A stretch of 64,000 bases of DNA from Welwitschia mirabilis (lineage: Eukaryota > Gnetophyta > Gnetopsida > Welwitschiales), in assembly GCA_051453625.1 (NCBI GenBank), contig JBOZIK010000001.1, positions 166,686,486 to 166,750,485 on the forward strand. Reading direction: 5' to 3'. Below, in pieces: positions 41,000 to 52,240 of this stretch (position 1 is the stretch's first letter; each line of letters begins with the position of its first letter). Made by a program: the position numbers and the translations under genes. The notes below the pieces were generated by a model. It was not told the origin of the DNA. It saw nothing but the letters and a program-made list of their open reading frames with translations, and did not search any database.

Positions 41000-41092
41000 C
41001 TACTTGTATTTATCCATAATTCTTCTTGCTTCATCTAAAGTTTCATCAATGGAACTCTCTGAATCAATTGCTTCTCCTCTTGGGCCTTCATC
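41000..41092 (-). CDS. Candidate C-terminal exon, gene unknown
   Basis: On the minus strand, 30 codons run from GAT after ATCAATAAG (a possible acceptor) to TAG. The residues are acidic with a basic end: DEGPRGEAIDSESS, then IDETLDEARRIMDKYK. The composition looks like a real protein tail. If the frame is extended upstream to the better acceptor TGTTTACAG (41139), it adds a hydrophobic run ATVGLIYLIFIYI, which may be intron. It lies downstream of the RPAC2 exon on the same strand and could be that gene's end, but the exons between are not identified and a direct join is out of frame. It may instead belong to another gene. Confidence 0.3.
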   Translation of the reverse strand, partial: DEGPRGEAIDSESSIDETLDEARRIMDKYK

Positions 41093-42447
41093 CTTATTGA
41101 TATAAATAAAAATTAAATAGATGAGTCCCACCGTAGCCTGTAAACAGAAAACACTTGCAGTCAACTACCACAAAGTCCAGAACGTAATAACCTAGGGGGG
41201 AAAAATCAACATGGAAGGCAAATATTTTTATCATCAGAGAAGTTACTAAAGTTTTGATTGAAATGTGTCTGCGCATACATAGTTTAATGCCATACATTTT
41301 CTTCACCATTTTGATTAAAATATAATTATCATTGAACGGCAAGCAATCCTGTTTAGCAAACAACTAGCATCTCTTTGAATGCAGGCACAAAGAGATTTAC
41401 AAATCTAACTGCTGTGTGTGTAATAGAAAAGATGCACAGGGATTGTATCATTGAACTGACAAAATTAGCTTCTCAGACTTTCTAGATACCTTGAATTAAC
41501 ATTTAGATGAAGCATGAATAATTGAAATTTTAGATGATAGAGGTTTGTTATTTTAAAAAGGTGACAAAATCATTTGCCCCCATAACTAAGTGAAGGATTC
41601 CCTACAATGATATTGCAGGCAATTAAATTGGAAACCTTTTCACAATGACTCAGAAAGAATCAAGGGTTGTATCCATGGGATTAGAGACCCTAATTTGATA
41701 AACATTTGCCCCAAAGGAAGGAACTTTAAACAAAGAAGAGTCATGTTTCCCATGTTTCTAAGATGTGAACATGCTTTCAGCATATAAGAAAGCTGCTTGA
41801 AGGTTACACTTAACAATGAACCCTAATTACAATAACTGCCAATGAAATATTAAACAATGACAGTTGTATTTAGGATAAACTATTATTATTAAAAGAATAT
41901 AATCAGTGACTTCAGAGGCTTTTTATAGCACTTGATCTATAATTTATTTTTATATCTGTTCCCCATGCAGTTTTGGCATGTATGCTGTATTCTAAAAATT
42001 CTTCTTGACACTATTCAGTTTGTAATTCAAGATCTGAGTTGACACCCCAAATCTTCCAAAAATTTGGGTGGGGGAAAAATTTTGGCAGAAAAATCAGATA
42101 ATGTGACACAAAATTTGGGAATTCACGATAATTAAGAAAAATTAGGAAAATGTTTTTCACAAAGAGAACTAATTTGAGATGATTCTGAAAATTAAAAAAA
42201 CATACAACAAAAATTATAAAATGGCCATAGCATATGTAAATTATAGATCAGTAGTTTTGTGGCAAGATTTGTGTAGCATCCTGCTTGTGTTTATCTATCT
42301 GATTTCCAAAAAATACCATGTAGACATGATTTTCGAGTTCAAATAACATTAGATGATAATAAATTTGCAAAAAAATCCTAGAATGAAATCTTTTTTGGAA
42401 TCAAAGAATGAATTTACTAGTAAAATTGCAACTGGCCCTATATGCGC

Positions 42448-42450
<3 letters not shown>

Positions 42451-42490
<40 letters not shown>
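42451..42490. repeat. (TG)20 microsatellite
   Basis: Twenty uninterrupted TG dinucleotides, followed by a GTGTGCACACAC palindrome that could form a hairpin or Z-DNA. Confidence 0.95.
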
Positions 42491-42494
<4 letters not shown>

Positions 42495-42942
42495 TGTGCA
42501 CACACGCATGTTCAATGCCCAAATTCATGTGCAATTTTGCTGAATTCGGCCAATTTTTCTATCTGCAAAATTCTGTAGTGAATGGCAAATCCCACATCAA
42601 AAGCTTGGGCCAAATCACTTAGGTTAGACCACATTAAATTTGGCAAATTTTTGCCTCAGAATTTTAATATTATGTACTTGTTAGTATTTTTAGTGTATTA
42701 TCTGATTTTGGAAAATAGCATGTTAAAGCAATTCTACTATTCATGTTCTCTATGAGAGTTCAAGATTTGTATTGGGAATGTTACTATTGCTTTAAGGATA
42801 TCCAAATAAATTACCTGCAGAAATTTCATGCAATTGTGCAAGAGACAATACCATCCCAATAGAGATAGCAAAGCAGACCCTTATCGCACAGTGGTGTAAA
42901 TGAAAGCAAATGAACTTATGCAGTAAAGGAAGAGCATGGCAT

Positions 42943-43781
42943 GTTATTGGTGAGCCTGAAAACCATTGGTTCAGGTTAATCTAAGCTAGCTAGAGACTCA
43001 GAGTATAAGAGCTAAAGAGTGGTGGCTCTCCACCACGAAACAATCTGTGATTTTTATTATCATTTTTATTTACAAAGTTACAAGTACATTTTATTTTATT
43101 ACAATCTATTCACCCCCCTTTAGGGTTGATCCGTGTTTCAATTGGTACCAGAGCTTGGTTGAGCAACAGATCTTAGCAGGTCTTTGTTCCATCTACCCTA
43201 GAAAATGAGTCAGCCATCTGAAGGAAATTCCATTACAAGGCCTCCACTTTTTGATGGAACCAACTATGGTTACTGGAAAGCCAAAATGAGAGTTTTTGTT
43301 CAATCTATAGACCTTGACATATGGGATTCTATTACTAATGGTTATTGTCTTCCTACTGTACAGGATCCTACAACCAAGATCACATCTTTAAAAAGCAAGT
43401 ACAAATGGACCCCTGAAGAAAAAATTGCAGCCTCGTGCAACTTCAAAGGTTAAATGCAATCTTCTGTGCCATAGGTCCAAAGGATTTTAAAAGAATAGTA
43501 AACTACACTACGGCTAAGGAAGCTTGGGATATACTATAGACGACTCGTGAAGGAACAAGCCTGGTGAAGCAGGCAAAACTACAAATGCTCATTACTCAAT
43601 TTGAATATCTCAAAATGGAAGAGGATGAAGGTATAAATGATTTCTTTGCTAAACTAACATATATTGTAAATTCTATGCGTGCCTTAGGTGAACTCATTGA
43701 GGAATCAAGGGTAGTTCGAAAGGCCTTGAGATCTCTTCCAAAGAGATTTGAATCTAAGGTAACGACCATTGAAGAAAGTAA
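42943..43781 (+). mobile_element. Sirevirus-type copia fragment (LTR end, primer site, gag)
   Basis: Positions 42943-43140 match the last 200 bases of the LTRs of the complete element at 49789-59084, ending in TTTCA. After two bases, 43143-43154 (TGGTACCAGAGC) is the initiator-tRNA-Met primer site with one change. gag starts with ATG at 43205 (RPPLFDGTNYGYWKAKM, the typical copia gag N-terminus). It suffers a frameshift near 43450 and a TAG near 43540, then continues with the UBN2-type block (ITQFEYLKMEEDEGINDFF, SLPKRFESKV) into a 100 N gap. The LTR is cut at its 5' side and nothing after the gap continues the element. Confidence 0.85.
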
Positions 43782-43881
43782 NNNNNNNNNNNNNNNNNNN
43801 NNNNNNNNNNNNNNNNNNNNNNNNNNNNNNNNNNNNNNNNNNNNNNNNNNNNNNNNNNNNNNNNNNNNNNNNNNNNNNNNN
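43782..43881. other. Assembly gap, 100 N
   Basis: Exactly 100 N, and gag sequence stops at it. Confidence 1.
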
Positions 43882-44670
43882 ATTTATAAAGTTAATGTAA
43901 AATTAGGGTTTTTAACCTAAAGTGAGCCTATTTAAGGGGAAGCATTTTGAGGGAGGAGTATGACATTTTAGAACACTCTAGCTATTGAGGACGGCTTCTG
44001 TTCTTGGACTATTTTTCTTGAAATATTAAGATAGCTCCGCATTGCTCCTGTGATTTTCCCCACATCAGGGTTTCCCACGTAAATTCCTGTGCGTTGTTTT
44101 GCTTCCTGTTTTTGCTGTTTTTCGTTGCTATTCTTAACAGAAATTTTCCCTGTTAGTTGCAATACTAGATAAATGTATTCAACATCCTTTGAAGGAAACG
44201 TCGTCTAATATTGTAGTAGTAGGAACATGTGATATGGGTTCCTTTAAGGGTAGTTATTGCATTACCTCCAATGTATGCTATTATGTCTTAAACTAGATTA
44301 TAAGAAATCTAGCAGTTTAGATGTTTCACAATGTCACATAAAATAGAATTCGATAATTTTCTTATTATGTTAATGTGTATCCATTAAAGAGCCATAGACT
44401 TTGGTATTGTTTAGCTAATATGCTATTTCACTACTGTGCTCTTAAGGCTTCCGATTGTTGCCTTCAAACTAAATTATAGACTATGTTGTATATATAAACC
44501 TCTTCTGGCATTTGAAATGATTACAAGTAAAATAAAATAAACTGATTTAGTACAGTTTCCTAGGAAAGCAGGGTAAGTGTTGATCATCATATACTTCAAA
44601 ATATACCACTTGTCTAAACTAGGAACCGATTTTCAATAAACGTACAAAACTCACAGAGTTTGGTAATTAC
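43882..44670. other. Unassigned sequence between gap and RPAC2 exon
   Basis: The piece right after the gap does not match the Sirevirus elements. A CCTATTTAAGG TATA-like motif at about 43926 and a less AT-rich stretch (43970-44160) suggest part of another LTR or an untranslated region. Intron sequence of the RPAC2 gene should begin at 44670 on the minus strand. Confidence 0.3.
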
Positions 44671-44747
44671 CAGTTGTTTGTACTCGGACATTCACACGAT
44701 TCTCTGAAGGATGAGGAATACTGTAGCCACAAAATTCTACTCGTGGA
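44671..44747 (-). CDS. RPAC2: Internal exon of RNA polymerase I/III subunit RPAC2 (AC19)
   Basis: On the minus strand a 77-base exon lies between a strong acceptor (TTATTTTTGCAG) and a donor (GTAATT). It encodes [19 protein letters not shown] followed by VRVQTT, with split codons at both ends (an Asp codon before, a Gly codon after). This is the hallmark segment of the RPB11-like subunit shared by RNA polymerases I and III (yeast Rpc19, human POLR1D), which pairs with the AC40 subunit to nucleate assembly. The family expects DEDHTLANxxRFVLNQ just before it and a DPA..VL..A..DLM helix after it. I found neither in the window, so the neighbouring exons lie beyond large introns or in gaps. The Sirevirus fragment sits on the 3' side, and the copia nest on the 5' side would lie in the upstream intron. 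Confidence 0.85.
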
Positions 44748-47430
44748 CTGCAAAAATAAGAAACAAGAACTTATGACGCAAGATCAGAGATAACTCCATA
44801 TACACCAATTAATTGCAAAAATATATCAGCTTGTTCTTGTGAAACCTACATTGCAAATTTATTAAGTTCTCCGAAAACTAAAAGGAAAACATTCTATGCA
44901 TCAAATTTAGATTGAAAGCAAAAATCATTTTACAATTTTTAGGTAAAATAATGGCTGAAACTTCTAGCACACCAAAGAAAAATAATCTCACAGTATTTTG
45001 TCAATTATGCTTGAACATTATTTGATCATTATAAATGACATGAATGGTAATACAATGAATAAACGAAGTTTCAATATGGCAACTTACATGCCAATATTAA
45101 CCCTAGTATTATGATAACTCACATTTAACGCCTAAACTATTACCAAAATGAGTTGTGTACTACACAATCAGCACAATAACAGTCCCATCCAACACTACCA
45201 AATTGTACTTCACTTGACAATCTGCATTTGTAACAAATATCATGTCATTTAAATCTAAGGCCAATCTGTAGGGACAAGACTTAGCTGCAAGTGCATGTTC
45301 ACAATGTAAATGCCAATATACAAGTTCACAGGATTATATGAGAACTTACACAAATCTGAAAGCAGTAGGTTACAAGTTTATAAGGCTCTGATATCAATCA
45401 GTTTAAATTTGTTCTCTGGCAAGATACCAGTTTACAACATTAGCAAGTGATCTTTGACAACCTACATGGATTAGATGTCAAGAAGCAGCATTCGAAGCAC
45501 GTATTTGGTTGTGGTCAGTCTGACTGATGTCATCATTGTCTAATTTATTGTTATGTTGTATGATGCATTTAATTATTTAAAATTTTCAAAATATACAAGA
45601 CTGCTTTGTTATTCATATAATTTACTTACAGATGACAGGGTTCTTGTAGGAAGGTACAAGGTACTTTACAAGGGTAATGAGGTGAAGATCCAATAAAGGA
45701 CCATGTGATTGCAATTGTTAAGGAATGACGATACCACCTACATTAAGGCAATGTTGCAAATAATGAATCATGTAGTTGAAGGTTTGATAATACCACTATT
45801 GTTTGATAATACCACTATTGTTTGGGATTATGATGGTCATTAACTACTGTACAATCAAGAAATTATATTAGATGTTTTTGGAACACATGATATTTGTCTC
45901 CACAGACGTTTATTATCATGTCCTTTGAGTCGCTGAGACAGAAGCATAAACCACATCTCAAATCTTACATCATTGTTTATATGACACTATGCATTCTTTA
46001 CGAATGGATACTCTTTTTTTTCCCAATTGAAATTTAAGGTTTTTCCTAAAACTCATCTTCTGTAAGCTATGAAAATGTAATGTAAAATTACATCAAACAA
46101 AACTGGATAACTTTTGGTGTCATTCATGTGATTTACCAACACTTCGGCAAACACTTCCTTGCAGTCTAAGGTCAGTGAAATCAACACCCATCTTATACAA
46201 AGTTGCTTTCATGTGGAAATATCTATGTTATGACCTTTTCTTTATTGATAAGTGCTTACCCTTCCTGTTTTCTTTAACTTTTCTCAAAAAACAGAAGCAC
46301 AGATTACCTTATTCATTACTTGACTTCACAGAAACCTCCTCCATTGTACTATTGTAATCTAATCCGTTCATTGAGGGATATAGCCTGGCATTTCGATTCG
46401 TTGAGAAATATAAAGAATATTAAACATAAACATTATTTTTCACAAACTTGCCAGGCCTTGTATCATGTCGTCCTTTCTTATATGTTGCTTTTTCATTGCT
46501 CTGCAGGCACTTCCTACGTTATTTATATTAAAAATCTAGACATTTGTGTCCCTAAAACATTTGCATCCATCCATCTCCTAGTTCCACTTTCATCAATCAC
46601 TTTGTTTGGGTGCCAAGTAACCCCGTTCAGTTTTGCTAAGATCCTTTGAACCTTCATGCATGCATGCACTCTAAGGTTCTGCCTTGGGATTGACATTATT
46701 CTTTTCACAAATACTTCGCTATCTTCTTGTGTAAAAACAAATCAATATGTGACCTATATGATTTCCTCTCTATTCTAAAAGTAGCCGATCAAACCATTTG
46801 CTTTATTTCCCATGCACTGTGCTAATTCATTCATCAAATAGACAAATACCAAAACTTCTTTCTAGTCATTCAGTCTGCTCCTGCCTGAGTTGCATGTGCA
46901 CTTATGATTGTGACTAAGCCAGTGTATACGTTCAACATAACAAAGTATATCATGACTCTTATTATCAAAACAAGCGAAGAATGCATGAAAGGAAACAAAC
47001 AAGCACACAAACAATTTAATAATGTTCAAAACCTTTTTACCCTACCTTCTCCAACCAACACTCACAAGAAACACAACCATTCTTTTTTGCTTAAGCTGCA
47101 AGCCATAGGTGAGAAGGAAAATAACTCCAACCACAACTGCATGCTCATAGGTAACCCCTACCCATGTTTTATAGCCTTAGGATTTGATACAAATCCCTAA
47201 ATTAACATTAACCCCACACACTCCTTTTTTCTAACTTTATAACATAAAGTCACTTTTAACATAACAGGGGAAATATATGGATTGGATATATGGATTGGCT
47301 TAATAATAACTAAAAATCTATTACTTGAAGGCAAACCTCCTACGTTTCAAGCAACATACAACAAAAAAAGAGTATAAAGGGTTATGTTGCTTATAAACAA
47401 GCTTCATGTTATGAAGCTACAAGTCCAAGC
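44748..47430. other. Probable RPAC2 intron and flank of the copia element
   Basis: No further exon was recognised. A 19 bp tandem duplication sits at 45782-45819. A coding-like minus-strand block at 46523-46708 (IPRQNLRVHACMKVQRILA) has no recognised family. The LTR of the copia element downstream of its pol probably lies at the right end of this interval, but I could not define it. Confidence 0.3.
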
Positions 47431-47439
47431 AATAAAATG

Positions 47440-49788
47440 CAAACCTGGTGCTTCCCCACAAGTATAGCACTTGGCAAAGTGTTACTGGTTCTTTGTAGGA
47501 ATCTTCTGAATCTACATATAGCTATTCTCAATTGCCTCAAAAACATGTTGGAACCTCAAGTCAATATGCTCAGTCCTGGCATGATAAGCAAAATCTCTAG
47601 GCAAGTAAAGAACACTCTAACTATCACAAAATAGGGTATAATTCTTCTATTTCTTCCTCAACAAATCAAGAAACTACCTTAGCCACAGCATTTCTTTGCA
47701 GGCTTCCATCCAACCAACATGTTTAGATTCTATCGTGAACAAACTTACCGTGGATTGAAGTCATGATAACCCCCTAACAGTACCTCCTCCAAGAGGAAAA
47801 AACATATCATGTAGTGGAACACCTAGTGTCCACATCAATAGCAAAAATCTGTATCAACATATCCTATTGCTTGGAGGCTTCCTCCTCCAAACTACAACCT
47901 ACGAGACTAAGTACTTTTAAGCACGTCGAAATCCACTTGGTCAGCAGCGAATGAGTCCAATCTAGATTATATAAACCTCCTAATCACTCCCATTGCATGG
48001 GCAACATCCAGCCTTGTGCACCCCATGGCATACATCAATGATCCCACTGCTCGTCCTCTAAAGATTGAGGGCAATCCTTCTTGCTCAATTTAAAATAAGA
48101 TGCCAATGGAGTACTGATTGTATGAGCACTTGCCATACCAAAATGCTCCAAAACGTTAGAGATGTAATCCTTCTAACTGATCCATTGTAGTTTTACTAGT
48201 TGTGTACCTATTTATCTTCATCCCAAGAATTTGTTTGGTTGGCTCCAACTTCTTCATTTCAAAACTCACACCCATTTCATGCTTCAAACGTCTAATTTCA
48301 CCCTATCATTTCCTGCTATAAGCATATCATTAACATATAATAATAGAATGGTAAACTTACCTCCAACTTGCCTAGAGCAATAAACAGTTATCCCTTTTGC
48401 ATTTCTTGTACTGTTGCACTTTCATAAACAAATCAAACTTCTTGTAATACTATCAAGAAGCTTGTTAAAGACTGTGTAGACTTTACCTTAGCGTGCATAT
48501 GAAACCAATATGCTTGGTATTAACAAAACTTCTGAACCATATAGATTTCTTCTCCAGAATCCCATGAAGAGATGTAATTTTAACATCGAGCTACGCTAGT
48601 TCTAGATCTAAACAAGCAGATAAAGACAACAATTCTAATAGGAGATTTCTTAACAAATGGAGAAAAGGCCTTAGTAAAACATATACCTAGTTTTTGTTGA
48701 AATCCCTTTACCACAAGTCCCACAAGTCTTGACTTATAAAGCTATGCAAAACTTCCTTTAGTCAGAAAAGCCATTTGTTGTGTAATGCTTTCTTACTATT
48801 TGATGGCTGCACCATATCTGATTAGGCATGAGTGATTTTCACACATCGTACATTGCAGCTTCTCACTACTTCCAATCACTATACAACTATGTTTCTCAAA
48901 CAATTTCTACTTCTCCACAATTAGTTAGTAAAACATAACTTAAAGAAGAGGATTACCTATTAGGTTGCACTGTTATGTGAGTGGACCTCTTCACCGAATG
49001 TCAAGGAGCTTTTCCTTCTTCATCCTTAGCTTCTTTCTCTTCTTGCTCTACATCCATGTAATCTTCTTGTTCATCTTGAGAAATGTCTCCATTGCTAGAA
49101 ATATCGTCTTATTGCTCATTTTCAACATCATCATCATGAGTAAACACTTTAATAGATTCTTGCTGAAGGAAGACAAAATCAAATGTTCTGCCAAAGATCA
49201 CATCCCTAGATTTGACCTCCTGCTTACAAGGAGGATTCCAGAGTCTATACCCACAATCATCATTGCAGTGACAATCAAAGATACATTTACATGCCCTATC
49301 ATCCAACTTGGACTTACGAGATATCTGTACATGAATATAAGCTTCATAGCCTAAAATTCTCAATAGTTGATAAGAGATATCCTTTCCTCTCCACAGAAAT
49401 TTTGAAACTCGTAGAACTAGAGACAAATTAAGTGACCTATTACGCAATCTATAGCAATACTAATTACTTCAGCCCAACAAGATTTGAGAAAAACCTACTC
49501 CTGCAACCATGCCTCTAATATGTAACAAGGTTTTGTTGCTCTCCTTTATTACTCCATTTTAATGGAGTGTTTCAACAGTAGCATGCATATGTATAATCCT
49601 CTTTTGCACAAACCAAAAAAGGCATGTGAGGTGTATTCACCTCCATTATTTGTGAGGAGCTTCTTAACTTTCAACCCTGTTAAGTTTCTACCTAGGCAAT
49701 AGACTACTCGAAAACATAAGGTACCATGTCCTTGAACTTAATAGGATAGAGCCAAATTCTACAATGAGAATCATGAATGAAAGAAACA
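47440..49788 (-). mobile_element. Ty1/copia element, 3' half of pol, degenerate
   Basis: The minus strand gives, in element order, integrase core pieces (RIWLYPIKFKD at about 49720-49760, LLTNNGGEYTSHA at 49621-49660), an acidic linker (about 49000-49130), reverse transcriptase (LLLYVNDMLIAG at 48311-48348, the YVDD box with D changed to N) and RNase H (SQSVLYLPRDFAYHARTEHI at about 47560-47625). Many stops and frameshifts show it is dead. It begins abruptly inside the integrase at 49788, exactly where the LTR of the next element starts, so that element inserted into it. The integrase style (NGGEYTS) is unlike the Sirevirus copies and closer to Tnt1/Tork-type copia; that lineage call is tentative. 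Confidence 0.75.
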
Positions 49789-50756
49789 TGTTGTAAGATG
49801 GTTGTTATTAATTAATATCGAGTTTTGGAGTATGTGTAGACAACGTGTTTTACAAAGAACTTCTAGCACGTATGATCACATTCTCTCTCAGGGCGACCGG
49901 ACTGTCAATAGAATGAAAATTGCATTAGGTGCGGGCAACAGCTCATTCTATTCAGGGTGATCGAATGCAACCCAGAAAAATCAGCTGATTACAAAACGGG
50001 TGACCGAGAATGTTAACAAGGACGACTAAATGTCATTTAAAGTAGAAAAGTCGATCTAAGAATGGGTGACTGATACTATGTATAAGGGCGACCCAACTCT
50101 GAAAACTGAACCAGATAAGGGCGACCGATAAATATCATGAGGGCAACCAAACATCATGTGAGGCTAACCTAATGTATTATTTTATTAGCCATTACAGCTC
50201 CACGCTCCTTAAAGCGAATCTAGGAATGAAAGATCCAGACTAAATTCTAGGAACGACTATTTTTTATATTCGTTCTATATAAACAAATCCTTCTGAAGAT
50301 TGAATCCAATATTCATTTTTAAAAAAGGACTTTGTCATATGAAATAAATTGTGCTTGATTTACTGTAAGATCAGTGATCATTACAAAGCTCCTTTTCTGA
50401 TCAAGCTACAGAGAGCTAACCTTACACTGTACTTGTGGATGACATCTGTGCACCAGTGCACATTGCCAAAATCCATTCTTCTCTAGTGGTTGTGGATGAA
50501 CCTTAAAATCCACTGGTGATTGTAAAAGGTTATTAGTGAGCCTGAAAACCATTAGTTGAGGTTAATCTAAGCCAACTTTAGACTTAGTGTCCAAAAGCTG
50601 AAAGGTGGTGACTCTCCGCCATGAAGAGTGGTGACTCTCCACCATTAACAATCTGTGATTTTGTTGTGGATTATTATTATTATTATTTACAGACTTTGGA
50701 TTCGACTCTATTTTTTAACACCCTATTCACCCCCTCTAGGGTTGATCTGTCTTTCA
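49789..50756 (+). repeat. 5' LTR of Sirevirus element
   Basis: The LTR starts TGTTG and ends TTTCA, with 968 bases. It aligns with the 3' LTR at 58096-59084 and with the minus-strand LTR at 59078-60154. A TATA box (TATATAAA) lies at 50276-50283. The first third carries paired GGGCGACC-type boxes (49893-50165). A local 26 bp duplication (GTGGTGACTCTCC.CCAT, about 50605-50645) is absent from the other copies. Confidence 0.85.
49893..50168 (+). repeat. Paired GGGCGACC-type box array in the 5' LTR
   Basis: Six-base cores of the GGG(C/T)GACC box begin at 49893, 49935, 49957, 50000, 50022, 50066, 50088, 50121, 50143 and about 50164. Within each pair the spacing is 22 (49935/49957, 50000/50022, 50066/50088, 50121/50143). 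Pair-to-pair steps are 65, 66 and 55. The sequence between boxes is not conserved to the same degree. The array lies upstream of the LTR TATA box, as an enhancer would. Confidence 0.75.
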
Positions 50757-50758
50757 AT

Positions 50759-50773
50759 TGGCATCAAGCAAGG
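50759..50773 (+). other. tRNA-iMet primer-binding site, damaged
   Basis: TGGCATCAAGCAAGG, two bases after the LTR, matches the plant initiator-Met primer site TGGTATCAGAGC with one change and a short deletion. The older fragment at 43143 keeps it better. Confidence 0.7.
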
Positions 50774-50818
50774 TTGAGCAATAGATCCTAACAGGTCTTT
50801 GCTCCTCTACCCTAGAAA

Positions 50819-51672
50819 ATGAATCAGCAATTTGAAGGAAATTCTGTTACAAGGCCCCCATTTTTTTATGCAACCAACTATGGTTATTGGAAGGCCAAAA
50901 TGAGTCTTTGTTCAATCTATAGATCTTGCCATATGGGATTCAATTACTAATGGTCATTGTCTTCATACTGTACAGGACCTTACAACTAGATCACATCTCT
51001 AAAGAGGAAGGACAAANNNNNNNNNNTTTGAATGCAATCTTCAGTGCCATAGGTGCAGAAGATTTTAACAGGATAGTAAACTACTCTACAGCTAAGGAAG
51101 CATGGGACATATTACAGACGGCCCATGAAGGAACAAGCCTGGCAAAGCAGGCAAAACTACAAACGCTCATCACTCAATTTGAAGATCTCAAAATGGACGA
51201 AGATGAAGGTATAAATGATTTCTTTGCAAAACTAATAGAAATTGTAAATTCTATGCGTGCCTTAGGTGAACTCATCGAGGAATCGAGGGTAGTGCGTAAA
51301 GCCTTGAGATCTCTACCAAAGAGATATGAATCTAAGGTAACGGTCATTGAAGAAAGTAAGGACCTGAACATCATGAAGATAGACGAACTTCAAGGAATCC
51401 TTCACACTTTTGAATTGAAGTTTGGAAAGCTAAACAAGAAAGGTGTGTTTCTGTTGGCAACTCAGGAAAATACTGAAGTCAAAGAAGGATCCAATCAAAA
51501 GCTAGAAAGTGATGATGAAGTGGCTCTTTTAGCTAGGAGATTCAGAGGTTTTATGCAACGTAGGCATAATGGAAGTCAATCTAGAAGACCATCAAGAAGA
51601 AAGGATGATGGAAAATAAGACATTCAGTGATATTCCTGCAAAGGATTTGGTCATACTTCAAATGTTTGCCTG
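50819..51672 (+). pseudogene. gag of the Sirevirus element
   Basis: ATG at 50819 opens with the copia gag N-terminus (TRPPFFYATNYGYWKAKM). A two-base loss near 50905 shifts the frame and a 10 N gap follows. The UBN2-type capsid block then reads well (LQTAHEGTSLAKQAKLQ, DEGINDFFAKL, SLPKRYESKV) to a TAA at 51616. Beyond it, 51628-51669 is a CX2CX4HX4C zinc knuckle (YSCKGFGHTSNVC) whose first Cys codon is TGA. The gene is dead but only lightly decayed. Confidence 0.8.
51017..51026. other. Assembly gap, 10 N
   Basis: Ten N inside gag. Confidence 1.
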
Positions 51673-52230
51673 AACAATAGAAAAGAGGATAAGAGGAAAG
51701 GCAAGAAAGCTCTGTCAACAACATGGGATGATGAAGAAAGTGAAAGTGATCCCAACTCAGAACCAGAAAAAGGTAAAATCTCTCTCATGGCTTTTGAGGA
51801 TGAAAAGGTATGCTCTTCACCCCCTCATGATTCTTTTGATAATAAAGAACTTTTTAATGAAATAGAAATAGAACTTTATATGGAATGTCAGAACTTAGCC
51901 CTCAAAATAAACAATTTAAAGAAAGACAACAAAAACCTATTAGAGAAACTAGAAGCCAAGCAAAAGAAAATTGAGGAATTAAGAAGTAGATTTAAGTTGA
52001 ATCCTAAAACCCCTAAGGGTTCATGCTTTGTTAAGCAAACTACAAATTACACCAATACTATCATTGAACAAGTTCAATTCAAAATCCTCTCTGGTGAATA
52101 CCACGTGTCATTATCGTAACAAAAAGGGTCATTCAAAAATCAATTGTGTTTTTCCCAAAAGCTGGTTCCGTTATTCAATGCTAGGATCTAAATTTGTATT
52201 TTCTCCAAAACTTGTTTAAAATGCAAGAAA
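51673..52230 (+). pseudogene. gag-pol linker with coiled coil and second zinc knuckle
   Basis: A 110-residue frame (51787-52119) has a long charged helix (NLALKINNLKKDNKNLLEKL) of coiled-coil character. In a shifted frame at about 52100-52145, CHYRNKKGHSKINC is a second CCHC knuckle with its second Cys changed to Arg. This is the usual layout of the long gag-pol region of Sirevirus-type elements. Confidence 0.65.
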
Positions 52231-52240
52231 TTATATATGC

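Noticed and set aside
42349-42622. Frames across the TG repeat giving THTHTH or VCVCVC runs
   Set aside because: These are translations of a microsatellite, not proteins.
42818-42880. Possible membrane-type exon on the minus strand (ISIGMVLSLAQLHEISA) ending at GTAATT
   Set aside because: It does not fit RPAC2, gives a stop when joined to the candidate exon near 41.1 kb, and has no clear acceptor.
46523-46708. Minus-strand 61-codon frame (IPRQNLRVHACMKVQRILA)
   Set aside because: It looks protein-like but no family was recognised and splice sites are unconvincing; it may be a transposon remnant.
48965-49354. 129-codon plus-strand frame
   Set aside because: It lies opposite the acidic linker and RT of the minus-strand copia element and is a shadow frame.
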